Shown: positions 13,601 through 24,700 of the stretch, one piece after another
How positions within the stretch are numbered: position 1 is the stretch's first letter
How the letters are laid out: every line of letters starts with the position of its first letter
Assembly (NCBI GenBank): GCA_964020085.1
Contig: CAXHUQ010001522.1
Location: 1 to 64,000 of the forward strand
Direction: 5' to 3'
DNA length: 64,000 nt
Origin: Micromussa lordhowensis
Taxonomy: Eukaryota; Cnidaria; Anthozoa; Scleractinia; Lobophylliidae
The notes under the pieces: generated by a model
Told to the model about the DNA's origin: nothing
Database searches by the model: none
The model's input: only the letters and a program-made list of their open reading frames with translations
Made by a program: the position numbers and the translations under genes

Positions 13601-16600
13601 AGATCCCCAGGCGTGGCCGGCTGGCTGACTAGTTAGCCGAGCTTGACGCGTCTTGCAACTTGGCAAACTAATGGCACCAAAGCACTCCTGGGGTGGGTCC
13701 GGGTCCACATGCAAAGTTTCGGAGCTGCGCGAAATCTCGCACTATGCTAACCAGCCCGTTTGCTAATTAGCCCAACTTTGCGCGCGTCGCAACTTTGCAA
13801 ACTAATACCACCACAGCACTCCCGGGGTCGGTCCGGGTCCAAATGCGAAGTATCGGAGCTGCGCAAAATCTCGCACTATGCTAATCAGCCCGGCAGATCC
13901 CCAGGCGTGGCCGGCTGGCTGACTAGTTAGCCGAGCTTGACGCGTCTCGCAACTTGGCAAACTAATGGCACCAAAGCACTCCTGGGGTGGGTCCGGGTCC
14001 ACATGCAAAGTTTCGGAGCTGCGCGAAATCTCGCACTATGCTAACCAGCCCGTTTGCTAATTAGCCCAACTTTGCGCGCGTCGCAACTTTGCAAACTAAT
14101 ACCACCACAGCACTCCCGAGGTCGGTCCGGGTCCAAATGCGAAGTATCGGAGCTGCGCAAAATCTCGCACTATGCTAATCAGCCCGGCAGATCCCCAGGC
14201 GTGGGCGGCTGGCTGACTAGTTAGCCGAGCTCGACGCGTCTCGCAACTTGGCAAACTAATGGCACCAAAGCACTCCTGGGGTGGGTCCGGGTCCACATGC
14301 AAAGTTTCGGAGCTGCGCGAAATCTCGCACTATGCTAACCAGCCCGTTTGCTAATTAGCCCAACTTTGCGCGCGTCGCAACTTTGCAAACTAATACCACC
14401 ACAGCACTCCCGGGGTCGGTCCGGGTCCAAATGCGAAGTATCGGAGCTGCGCAAAATCTCGCACTATGCTAATCAGCCCGGCAGATCCCCAGGCGTGGCC
14501 GGCTGGCTGACTAGTTAGCCGAGCTTGACGCGTCTCGCAACTTGGCAAACTAATGGCACCAAAGCACTCCTGGGGTGGGTCCGGGTCCACATGCAAAGTT
14601 TCGGAGCTGCGCGAAATCTCGCACTATGCTAACCAGCCCGTTTGCTAATTAGCCCAACTTTGCGCGCGTCGCAACTTTGCAAACTAATACCACCACAGCA
14701 CTCCCGGGGTCGGTCCCGGTCCAAATGCGAAGTATCGGAGCTGCGCAAAATCTCGCACTATGCTAATCAGCCCGGCAGATCCCCAGGCGTGGCCGGCTGG
14801 CTGACTAGTTAGCCGAGCTTGACGCGTCTCGCAACTTGGCAAACTAATGGCACCAAAGCACTCCTGGGGTGGGTCCGGGTCCACATGCAAAGTTTCGGAG
14901 CTGCGCGAAATCTCGCACTATGCTAACCAGCCCGTTTGCTAATTAGCCCAACTTTGCGCGCGTCGCAACTTTGCAAACTAATACCACCACAGCACTCCCG
15001 GGGTCGGTCCGGGTCCAAATGCGAAGTATCGGAGCTGCGCAAAATCTCGCACTATGCTAATCAGCCCGGCAGATCCCCAGGCGTGGCCGGCTGGCTGACT
15101 AGTTAGCCGAGCTTGACGCGTCTCGCAACTTGGCAAACTAATGGCACCAAAGCACTCCTGGGGTGGGTCCGGGTCCACATGCAAAGTTTCGGAGCTGCGC
15201 GAAATCTCGCACTATGCTAACCAGCCCGTTTGCTAATTAGCCCAACTTTGCGCGCGTCGCAACTTTGCAAACTAATACCACCACAGCACTCCCGGGGTCG
15301 GTCCGGGTCCAAATGCGAAGTATCGGAGCTGCGCAAAATCTCGCACTATGCTAATCAGCCCGGCAGATCCCCAGGCGTGGCCGGCTGGCTGACTAGTTAG
15401 CCGAGCTTGACGCGTCTCGCAACTTGGCAAACTAATGGCACCAAAGCACTCCTGGGGTGGGTCCGGGTCCACATGCAAAGTTTCGGAGCTGCGCGAAATC
15501 TCGCACTATGCTAACCAGCCCGTTTGCTAATTAGCCCAACTTTGCGCGCGTCGCAACTTTGCAAACTAATACCACCACAGCACTCCCGGGGTCGGTCCGG
15601 GTCCAAATGCGAAGTATCGGAGCTGCGCAAAATCTCGCACTATGCTTATCAGCCCGGCAGATCCCCAGGCGTGGCCGGCTGGCTGACTAGTTAGCCGAGC
15701 TTGACGCGTCTCGCAACTTGGCAAACTAATGGCACCAAAGCACTCCTGGGGTGGGTCCGGGTCCACATGCAAAGTTTCGGAGCTGCGCGAAATCTCGCAC
15801 TATGCTAACCAGCCCGTTTGCTAATTAGCCCAACTTTGCGCGCGTCGCAACTTTGCAAACTAATACCACCACAGCACTCCCGGGGTCGGTCCGGGTCCAA
15901 ATGCGAAGTATCGGAGCTGCGCAAAATCTCGCACTATGCTAATCAGCCCGGCAGATCCCCAGGCGTGGCCGGCTGGCTGACTAGTTAGCCGAGCTTGACG
16001 CGTCTCGCAACTTGGCAAACTAATGGCACCAAAGCACTCCTGGGGTGGGTCCGGGTCCACATGCAAAGTTTCGGAGCTGCGCGAAAACTCGCACTATGCT
16101 AACCAGCCCGTTTGCTAATTAGCCCAACTTTGCGCGCGTCGCAACTTTGCAAACTAATACCACCACAGCACTCCCGGGGTCGGTCCGGGTCCAAATGCGA
16201 AGTATCGCAGCTGCTCAAAATCTCGCACTATGCTAATCAGCCCGGCAGATCCCCAGGCGTGGCCGGCTGGCTGACTAGTTAGCCGAGCTTGACGCGTCTC
16301 GCAACTTGGCAAACTAATGGCACCAAAGCACTCCTGGGGTGGGTCCGGGTCCACATGCAAAGTTTCGGAGCTGCGCGAAATCTCGCACTATGCTAACCAG
16401 CCCGTTTGCTAATTAGCCCAACTTTGCGCGCGTCGCAACTTTGCAAACTAATACCACCACAGCACTCCCGGGGTCGGTCCGGGTCCAAATGCGAAGTATC
16501 GGAGCTGCGCAAAATCTCGCACTATGCTAATCAGCCCGGCAGATCCCCAGGCGTGGCCGGCTGGCTGACTAGTTAGCCGAGCTTGACGCGTCTCGCAACT

Positions 16601-16897
16601 TGGCAAACTAATGGCACCAAAGCACTCCTGGGGTGGGTCCGGGTCCACATGCAAAGTTTCGGAGCTGCGCGAAATCTCGCACTATGCTAACCAGCCCGTT
16701 TGCTAATTAGCCCAACTTTGCGCGCGTCGCAACTTTGCAAACTAATACCACCACAGCACTCCCGGGGTCGGTCCGGGTCCAAATGCGAAGTATCGGAGCT
16801 GCGCAAAATCTCGCACTATGCTAATCAGCCCGGCAGATCCCCAGGCGTGGCCGGCTGGCTGACTAGTTAGCCGAGCTTGACGCGTGTCGCAACTTGG
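7624..16897. repeat. Satellite array, block 1c (294-bp units)
   Basis: About 31.5 units of 294 bp. Four linked changes appear together at the left edge: ACCACCACAGC and GACGCGTCTCGC in half B, GGGTGGGTCC and AGCCCAAC in half A. The last B half (16738-16897) is mixed, with ACCACCACAGC but GACGCGTGTCGC, so it marks the junction with the 293-bp type. Most units are nearly identical. Rare variants recur at multiples of 294 bp (for example TATGGTAATC at about 9470 and 10352, three units apart), which shows duplication of several units at once. Confidence 0.97.
11590..14718. repeat. Seven-unit duplication inside block 1c
   Basis: The same ordered set of rare variants occurs twice, 2058 bp (7 x 294) apart: CGTCTTGC near 11592 and 13650, ACTCCCGAGGTCGG near 12055 and 14113, GCGTGGGCGG near 12142 and 14200, and GGTCCCGGTCC near 12654 and 14712. 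The shared stretch is therefore at least about 1.07 kb. Copy one also has private changes (GTCCGGGCCC near 12363 and GTCCAAGTCC near 12523), so the copies have begun to diverge. Unequal exchange or segmental copying is inferred. Confidence 0.85.
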
Positions 16898-17216
16898 CAA
16901 ACTAATGGCACCAAAGCACTCCTGGGGTGGGTCCGGGTCCACATGCAAAGTTTCGGAGCTGCGCGACATCTCGCACTATGCTAACCAGCCAGTTTGCTAA
17001 TTAGCCGAACTTTGCGCGCGTCGCAACTTTGCAAACTAATACCACCAAAGCACTCCCGGGGTCGGTCCGGGTCCAAATGCGAAGTATCGGAGCTGCGCGA
17101 AATCTCGCACTATGCTAATCAGCCCGCAGATCCCCAGGCGTGGCCGGCTGGCTGACTCGTTAGCCGAGTTTGACGCGTGTCGCAACTTGGCAAACTAATG
17201 GCACCAAAGCACTCCT

Positions 17217-20200
17217 GGGCTGGGTCCGGGTCTACATGCAAAGTTTCGGAGCTGCGCGACATCTCGCACTATGCTAACCAGCCCGTTTGCTAATTAGCCG
17301 AACTTTGCGCGCGTCGCAACTTTGCAAATTAATACCACCAAAGCACTCCCGGGGTCGGTCCGGGTCCAAATGCGAAGTATCGAAGCTGCGCGAAATCTCG
17401 CACTATGCTAATCAGCCCGCAGATCCCCAGGCGTGGCCGGCTGGCTGACTCGTTAGCCGAGCTTGACGCGTGTCGCAACTTGGCAAACTAATGGCACCAA
17501 AGCACTCCTGGGGTGGGTCCGGGTCCACATGCAAAGTTTCGGAGCTGCGCGACATCTCGCACTATGCTAACCAGCCCGTTTGCTAATTAGCCGAACTTTG
17601 TGCGCGTCGCAACTTTGCAAACTAATACCACCAAAGCACTCCCGGGGTCGGTCCGGGTCCAAATACGAAGTATCGGAGCTGCGCGAAATCTCGCACTATG
17701 CTAATCAGCCCGCAGATCCCCAGGCGTGGCCGGCTGGCTGACTCGTTAGCCGAGCTTGACGCGTGTCGCAACTTGGCAAACTAATGGCACCAAAGCACTC
17801 CTGGGGTGGGTCCGGGTCCACATGCAAAGTTTCGGAGCTGCGCGACATCTCGCACTATGCTAACCAGCCCGTTTGCTAATTAGCCGAACTTTGTGCGCGT
17901 CGCAACTTTGCAAACTAATACCACCAAAGCACTCCCGGGGTCGGTCCGGGTCCAAATGCGAAGTATCGGAGCTGCGCGAAATCTCGCACTATGCTAATTA
18001 GCCCGCAGATCCCCAGGCGTGGCCGGCTGGCTGACTCGTTAGCCGAGCTTGACGGGTGTCGCAACTTGGCAAACTAATGGCACCAAAGCACTCCTGGGGT
18101 GGGTCCGGGTCCACATGCAAAGTTTCGGAGCTGCGCGACATCTCGCACTATGCTAACCAGCCCGTTTGCTAATTAGCCGAACTTTGCGCGCGTCGCAACT
18201 TTGCAAACTAATACCACCAAAGCACTCCCGGGGTCGGTCCGGGTCCAAATGCGAAGTATCGGAGTTGCGCGAAATCTCGCACTATGCTAATCAGCCCGCA
18301 GATCCCCAGGCGTGGCCGGCTGGCTGACTCGTTAGCCGAGCTTGACGCGTGTCGCAACTTGGCAAACTAATGGCACCAAAGCACTCCTGTGGTGGGTCCG
18401 GGTCCACATGCAAAGTTTCGGAGCTGCGCGACATCTCGCACTATGCTAACCAGCCCGTTTGCTAATTAGCCGAACTTTGCGCGCGTCGCAACTTTGCAAA
18501 CTAATACCACCAAAGCACTCCCGGGGTCGGTCCGGGTCCAAATGCGAAGTATCGGAGCTGCGCGAAATCTCGCACTATGCCAATCAGCCCGCAGATCCCC
18601 AGGCGTGGCCGGCTGGCTGACTCGTTAGCCGAGCTTGACGCGTGTCGCAACTTGGCAAACTAATGGCACCAAAGCACTCCTGGGGTGGGTCCGGGTCCAC
18701 ATGCAAAGTTTCGGAGCTGCGCGACATCTCGCACTATGCTAACCAGCCCGTTTGCTAATTAGCCGAACTTTGCGCGCGTCGCAACTTTGCAAACTAATAC
18801 CACCAAAGCACTCCCGGGGTCGGTCCGGGTCCAAATGCGAAGTATCGGAGCTGCGCGAAATCTCGCACTATGCTAATCAGCCGGCAGATCCCCAGGCGTG
18901 GCCGGCTGGCTGACTCGTTAGCCGAGCTTGACGCGTGTCGCAACTTGGCAAACTAATGGCACCAAAGCACTCCTGGGGTGGGTCCGGGTCCACATGCAAA
19001 GTTTCGGAGCTGCGCGACATCTCGCACTATGCTAACCAGCCCGTTTGCTAATTAGCCGAACTTTGCGCGCGTCGCAACTTTGCAAACTTATACCACCAAA
19101 GCACTCCCGGGGTCGGTCCGGGTCCAAATGCGAAGTATCGGAGCTGCGCGAAATCTCGCACTATGCTAATCAGCCCGCAGATCCCCAGGCGTGGCCGGCT
19201 GGCTGACTCGTTAGCCGAGCTTGACGTGTGTCGCAACTTGGCAAACTAATGGCACCAAACCACTCCTGGGGTGGGTCTGGGTCCACATGCAAAGTTTCGG
19301 AGCTGCGCGACATCTCGCACTATGCTAACCAGCCCGTTTGCTAATTAGCCGAACTTTGCGCGCGTCGCAACTTTGCAAACTAATACCACCAAAGCACTCC
19401 CGGGGTCGGTCCGGGTCCAAATGCGAAGTATCGGAGCTGCGCGAAATCTCGCACTATGCTAATCAGCCCGCAGATCCCCAGATGTGGCCGGCTGGCTGAC
19501 TCGTTAGCCGAGCTTGACGCGTGTCGCAACTTGGCAAACTAATGGCACCAAAGCACTCCTGGGGTGGGTCCGGGTCCACATGCAAAGTTTCGGAGCTGCG
19601 CGACATCTCGCACTATGCTAACCAGCCCGTTTGCTAATTAGCCGAACTTTGCGCGCGTCGCAACTTTGCAAACTAATACCACCAAAGCACTCCCGGGGTC
19701 GGTCCGGGTCCAAATGCGAAGTATCGGAGCTGCGCGAAATCTCGCACTATGCTAATCAGCTCGCAGATCCCCAGGTGTGGCCCGCTGGCTGACTCGTTAG
19801 CCGAGCTTGACGCGTGTCGCAACTTGGCAAACTAATGGCACCAAAGCACTCCTGGGGTGGGTCCGGGTCCACATGCAAAGTTTCGGAGCTGCGCGACATC
19901 TCGCACTATGCTAACCAGCCCGTTTGCTAATAAGCCGAACTTTGCGCGCGTCGCAACTTTGCAAACTAATACCACCAAAGCACTCCCGGGGTCGGTCCGG
20001 GTCCAAATGCGAAGTATCGGAGCTGCGCGAAATCTCACACTATGCTAATCAGCCCGCAGATCCCCAGGCGTGGCCGGTTGGCTGACTCGTTAGCCGAGCT
20101 TGACGCGTGTCGCAACTTGGCAAACTAATGGCACCAAAGCACTCCTGGGGTGGGTCCGGGTCCACATGCAAAGTTTCGGAGCTGCGCGACATCTCGCACT

Positions 20201-21642
20201 ATGCTAACCAGCCCGTTTGCTAATTAGCCGAACTTTGCGCGCGTCGCAACTTTGCAAACTAATACCACCAAAGCACTCCCGGGGTCGGTCCGGGTCCAAA
20301 TGCGAAGTATCGGAGCTGCGCGAAATCTCGCACTATGCTAATCAGCTCGCAGATCCCCAGGCGTGGCCGGCTGGCTGACTCGTTAGCCGAGCTTGACGCG
20401 TGTCGCAACTTGGCAAACTAATGGCACCAAAGCACTCCTGGGGTGGGTCCGGGTCCACATGCAAAGTTTCGGAGCTGCGCGACATCTCGCACTATGCTAA
20501 CCAGCCCGTTTGCTAATTAGCCGAACTTTGTGCGCGTCGCAACTTTGCAAACTAATACCACCAAAGCACTCCCGGGGTCGGTCCGGGTCCAAATGCGAAG
20601 TGTCGGAGCTGCGCGAAATCTCGCACTATGCTAATCAGCCCGCAGATCCCCAGGCGTGGCCGGCTGGCTGACTCGTTAGCCGAGCTTGACGCGTGTCGCA
20701 ACTTGGCAAACTAATGGCACCAAAGCACTCCTGGGGTGGGTCCGGGTCCACATGCAAAGTTTCGGAGCTGCGCGACATCTCGCACTATGCTAACCAGCCC
20801 GTTTGCTAATTAGCCGAACTTTGCGCGCGTCGCAACTTTGCAAACTAATACCACCAAAGCACTCCCGGGGTCGGTCCGGGTCCAAATGCGAAGTATCGGA
20901 GCTGCGCGAAATCTCGCACTATGCTAATCAGCCCGCAGATCCCCAGGCGTGGCCGGCTGGCTGACTCGTTAGCCGAGCTTGACGCGTGTCGCAACTTGGC
21001 AAACTAATGGCACCAAAGCACTCCTGGGCTGGGTCCGGGTCCACATGCAAAGTTTCGGAGCTGCGCGACATCTCGCACTATGCTAACCAGCCCGTTTGCT
21101 AATTAGCCGAACTTTGCGTGCGTCGCAACTTTGCAAATTAATACCACCAAAGCACTCCCGGGGTCGGTCCGGGTCCAAATGCGAAGTATCGAAGCTGCGC
21201 GAAATCTCGCACTATGCTAATCAGCCCGCAGATCCCCAGGCGTGGCCGGCTGGCTGACTCGTTAGCCGAGCTTGACGCGTGTCGCAACTTGGCAAACTAA
21301 TGGCACCAAAGCACTCCTGGGGTGGGTCCGGGTCCACATGCAAAGTTTCGGAGCTGCGCGACATCTCGCACTATGCTAACCAGCCCGTTTGCTAATTAGC
21401 CGAACTTTGTGCGCGTCGCAACTTTGCAAACTAATACCACCAAAGCACTCCCGGGGTCGGTCCGGGTCCAAATGCGAAGTATCGGAGCTGCGCGAAATCT
21501 CGCACTATGCTAATCAGCCCGCAGATCCCCAGGCGTGGCCGGCTGGCTGACTCGTTAGCCGAGCTTGACGCGTGTCGCAACTTGGCAAACTAATGGCACC
21601 AAAGCACTCCTGGGGTGGGTCCGGGTCGACATGCAAAGTTTC
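17217..21642. repeat. Thirteen-unit-spaced duplicate segments
   Basis: A set of rare variants appears at 17.2-17.6 kb and again at 21.0-21.4 kb, 3809 bp (13 x 293) apart: CTGGGCTGGG (17220 and 21029), CAAATTAATACC (17325 and 21134), TATCGAAGCTG (near 17378 and 21187) and CTTTGTGCGCG (near 17598 and 21407). Private differences include GTCTACATG near 17231 in copy one and TTGCGTGCG near 21117 in copy two. The retrotransposon interrupts the right-hand copy about 0.2 kb past the last shared marker. Confidence 0.8.
21638..21642. other. Left target-site duplication of the retrotransposon
   Basis: GTTTC directly precedes the 5' LTR and recurs directly after the 3' LTR (27407-27411). Removing the element and one copy restores an unbroken satellite unit (AAAGTTTCGGAGCTGC). 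Because the target has AAA just before GTTTC and the LTR ends in AAA, duplications of 6-8 bp are also possible. Five is chosen because BEL/Pao elements usually duplicate about 5 bp. Confidence 0.85.
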
Positions 21643-21762
21643 TGTCATAGACCCACAATCTATGAAATGTTACGTCATCAATCCTGTAATTAAGTTAAGT
21701 AATTAAGTACGTCTCTCCCAATAAAAAGACACGTTCAACCTTCAGTCTGACGTTTTCCTAAA
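21643..21762 (+). repeat. 5' LTR of the BEL/Pao element
   Basis: 120 bp, identical to 27287-27406. It starts TGTCATAG. Its end cannot be fixed to better than about 3 bp because the target also had AAA; with a 5-bp duplication it ends CCTAAA, so the usual terminal CA is missing. Inside are a CRE-like TTACGTCA (21670-21677), two direct copies of TAATTAAGT (21687-21695 and 21700-21708), AATAAA (21720-21725) and an initiator-like TCAGTC (21742-21747). At 120 bp this is short for the family, as far as I know. Confidence 0.95.
21720..21747 (+). promoter_or_regulatory. Predicted core promoter and overlapping poly(A) signal in the 5' LTR
   Basis: TCAGTC matches the arthropod initiator (TCAKTY), with A+1 at 21744. 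About 23 bp upstream ATAAAAAG (21721-21728) could act as a weak TATA element, and it overlaps the poly(A) hexamer AATAAA. Downstream, AGACAC at 21772 resembles a downstream promoter element but is one base off the usual +28 spacing. If correct, the 5' leader is only about 45 nt. This is motif reading only; no transcript evidence is available. Confidence 0.5.
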
Positions 21763-21763
21763 C

Positions 21764-21781
21764 TGGTGCCGAGACACCCGG
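21764..21781 (+). other. Primer binding site
   Basis: TGGTGCCGAGACACCCGG lies one base after the LTR. TGG is the complement of the CCA end of a tRNA, and the position is right for a minus-strand primer site. It implies a tRNA 3' end of about TCTCGGCACCA. I could not match this with confidence to a specific tRNA from memory, so the primer is left unnamed. Confidence 0.75.
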
Positions 21782-21788
21782 CTATACG

Positions 21789-24700
21789 ATGTCAAAAACA
21801 GAAATAACACACCACAAAGCAGTGAGAGGAGCCTACAAAGGACACTGCATTCAAGCCATCAAACGCGCGGACCGCATAATGGAAGACACGGAATCGCCGA
21901 AGCTAACAGAGCTAGAAGCAATCATAGAAAGACTCGCCAGACGCATGGAAGAGATATCCATCCTAGACAACAAGATCGTCACCGCATTGGAAAAAGAAGA
22001 AGATATTATGGAGGAAACGGACCAAACACTTTCATTTCAAGACACAATCCATTTCGGAATACTCAAAATGAGGAAATTTCTCGCTAAAAATCAACCAACG
22101 GTGAGTCCGTTCCATTATATTAACCCCGAGCAAACAAAAAAAAACATTCACGTCAATCTCCCTAAACTGCAAATCCAGCCTTTCGACGGCAACCCGTTAG
22201 AGTGGCTGACATTCTGGGACAGCTTCAGAAATGCCGTACATGAAAACGACAGCCTAAGCGACATAGATAAAATGAACTATTTAAAGGGAATGTTGGCAAA
22301 CGAAGCCGCGCGCGCCATTGCCGGACTGCCAATTACGTCACAGAACTACGGAAAAGCAATCGAACTGTTAAAAGAACGCTTCGGTAGAAAGCAAACGCTT
22401 ATTAACGCTCACATGGAATCCCTTTCAAAAATTGACAGCCCAACGGACACACACAACCTGAGACGATTCTATGACAGCTGCGAAACTAACATTCGCGCCC
22501 TAGAAACACTAGATGTCCAGACAGACTCATACGGTAGTCTCTTAATCCCCACACTACTGAAAAAACTACCAGTCGAACTGAGACGCACAATATTCAGAGC
22601 GAACCCTAATGCATGCAGCTCACTAAACGATTTACGAGAAACACTGCGCAAAGAAATAGAAATAATCGAAAGCAGCCAAACAACTCAGGAAACCGAGCCG
22701 TCAGGCGCGACACTCGACGACATCTTCATACCGACAGCCAGCGCACTATTCACAAAATCACAGCAACACAAAGCATCACAAAAGGGTAAATATATATACC
22801 CACGTATCTCAGAGAAGAACGAAACCTCAGCGTGCATCTATTGCGACGACAAACACCGCGCCGACAAATGCCAGACTGTAAAATCGGCAGAACAAAGAAG
22901 GTCCATATTAATCCAAAAAAGGAGATGTTTCAACTGTCTACGCTCAGGACACACTAAGCAGCAGTGCCGATCCAAAGGCCGTTGCCTCAACTGCGGTCTC
23001 AAACATCATACGTCCATCTGCGAACCAAATCGCGATCAAACTCACGAACCGAAACAAAAACCAGACAAGCAGGAAAACTCAAAAGATATAAAAACACTCT
23101 CCACAACGACAAATAGAAACGTATCATTACAAACTGCCATGGTCGTCGCATACGGGCACATGAACACCTGTCAAGCTCGCATACTCGTTGACACCGGATC
23201 ACAGAAAACATTCGTCACACAACAGCTGAAGAGAAAACTAAAACTCGAACCCATAAAGAGAGAAACACTCGACATAAACACATTCGGTACTACGGAAAGT
23301 ACCACTAAAGCATACGACGTCGTCTCACTCTCCTTAAAAGCGGAGAACGAAAAACTCACGATAACAGCTCTTGTCACACCTACCATCTGCCCTCCACTCT
23401 CAAACAACACACAGGCAACAAACCTTCCAACCGAATTCAGAAACCTCAAGATAGCCGACCCAGTCAGAGAAACTGACGAACAACCGGTAGACATCCTGAT
23501 AGGAAACGACAACTACGTCCAGATTATAACCGGAGAAACGAAAAAATCCAAGGACGAGAGATGGATGGCAATACGAAGCAAATTCGGGTGGCTCCTATCA
23601 GGACCAACTCCAACTACAACACACTATAAAACGTTGAACACAATATGTCAGCAAAGCAGAGACACAACGCTCATACAACAAGAAGACCTAAACGACACAC
23701 TAAGGAAGTTCTGGGAAATAAGTAACATTTCTGAAGAAAATGACGGTAACGACTCAGACGTTCAAAGGCGATTTCAAGAAACAATAACCTTTAACACCGA
23801 CACAAAGAGGTACAACGTGCGACTCCCATGGAAAGACAATAAGCAAAGCATCCCCTCTAACCTCAGCCTTGCCAAAAAGCGACTGAACAGCCTACAGCAT
23901 ACTCTCACAAAGAAAGACCCACAGCTCATATACAAATACGACAAACAACTGCTGAACCAACTAAAACGGGGATTCATAGAAGAAATCGAGGAGCCAACAA
24001 CACACGAAGGTGTATTACACTATATACCACACTTCCCAGTTTTTAAGGAGAGCTCAACAACGGCCATGAGAATCGTCTATGACGCATCAGCACGGCTTTC
24101 ACACCAAGCTCCGAGCCTTAACGATTGCCTTTACACCGGACCAAACCTAATGCAGAATCTTGAAGGCATGCTAGCTAAGTTCAGACTACACAAAGTGGCA
24201 TTCACAGCAGATATCGAGAAAGCCTTTCTACAAATTGAACTAAACAAGGAAGACCGTGATGCCACCAGATTTCTCTGGCTCAGAGACGTTAACAAGCCTG
24301 CAAACAGTCCAGACAACATAATCACTTACCGATTCTATCGCGTACTATTCGGAGCAGCACCCTCGCCGTTCTTGTTGAACGCAACAGTACAATACCACTT
24401 AAATAAAGAAGCAAACGCTATAGCTACTGATCTCCAACAATCCATATATATGGACAATGTCGTGAGCGGAACAAACACAGAAGCGGAAGCATTTCAATAC
24501 TACACATCGTCAAGAGACATGTTCAACAAAGCTAGCATGAACCTAAGGCAATGGTCCAGCAACTGCACGTCGCTGAACGACCAAGCACGATCCGACGACG
24601 TGTATGCAGAGTCTACTGTCAAAGTCTTAGGGCTGACGTGGAATACCGAAACAGATACGCTCACATTACCACTCACAAAGCTATGTGAAGAGATTCGCAA

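Larger units (their letters stand above)
16898..21642. repeat. Satellite array, block 2 left of the retrotransposon (293-bp units)
   Basis: About 16 units of 293 bp. Half A stays at 134 bp but reads GCGCGACATC. Half B is 159 bp because CAGCCCGGCAG has become CAGCCCGCAG, and it now reads GCGCGAAATC and GACTCGTTAG. One unit near 18882 reads AGCCGGCAG, the same length by a different lost base or a substitution. AGCCGAAC is restored in half A. The block ends at position 57 of a half-A unit that begins at 21586, where the retrotransposon is inserted. The insertion unit carries the variant GGGTCGACATG. Confidence 0.97.

Noticed and set aside
278..16969. About 57 copies of a 66-75 codon minus-strand frame (MHVDPDRPQECFG...)
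   Set aside because: The frame recurs only because the unit is 294 bp, a multiple of three. It disappears when the unit becomes 293 bp, and it freely gains substitutions, stops and start changes. No ribosome or signal evidence supports a protein; it is a product of the repeat.
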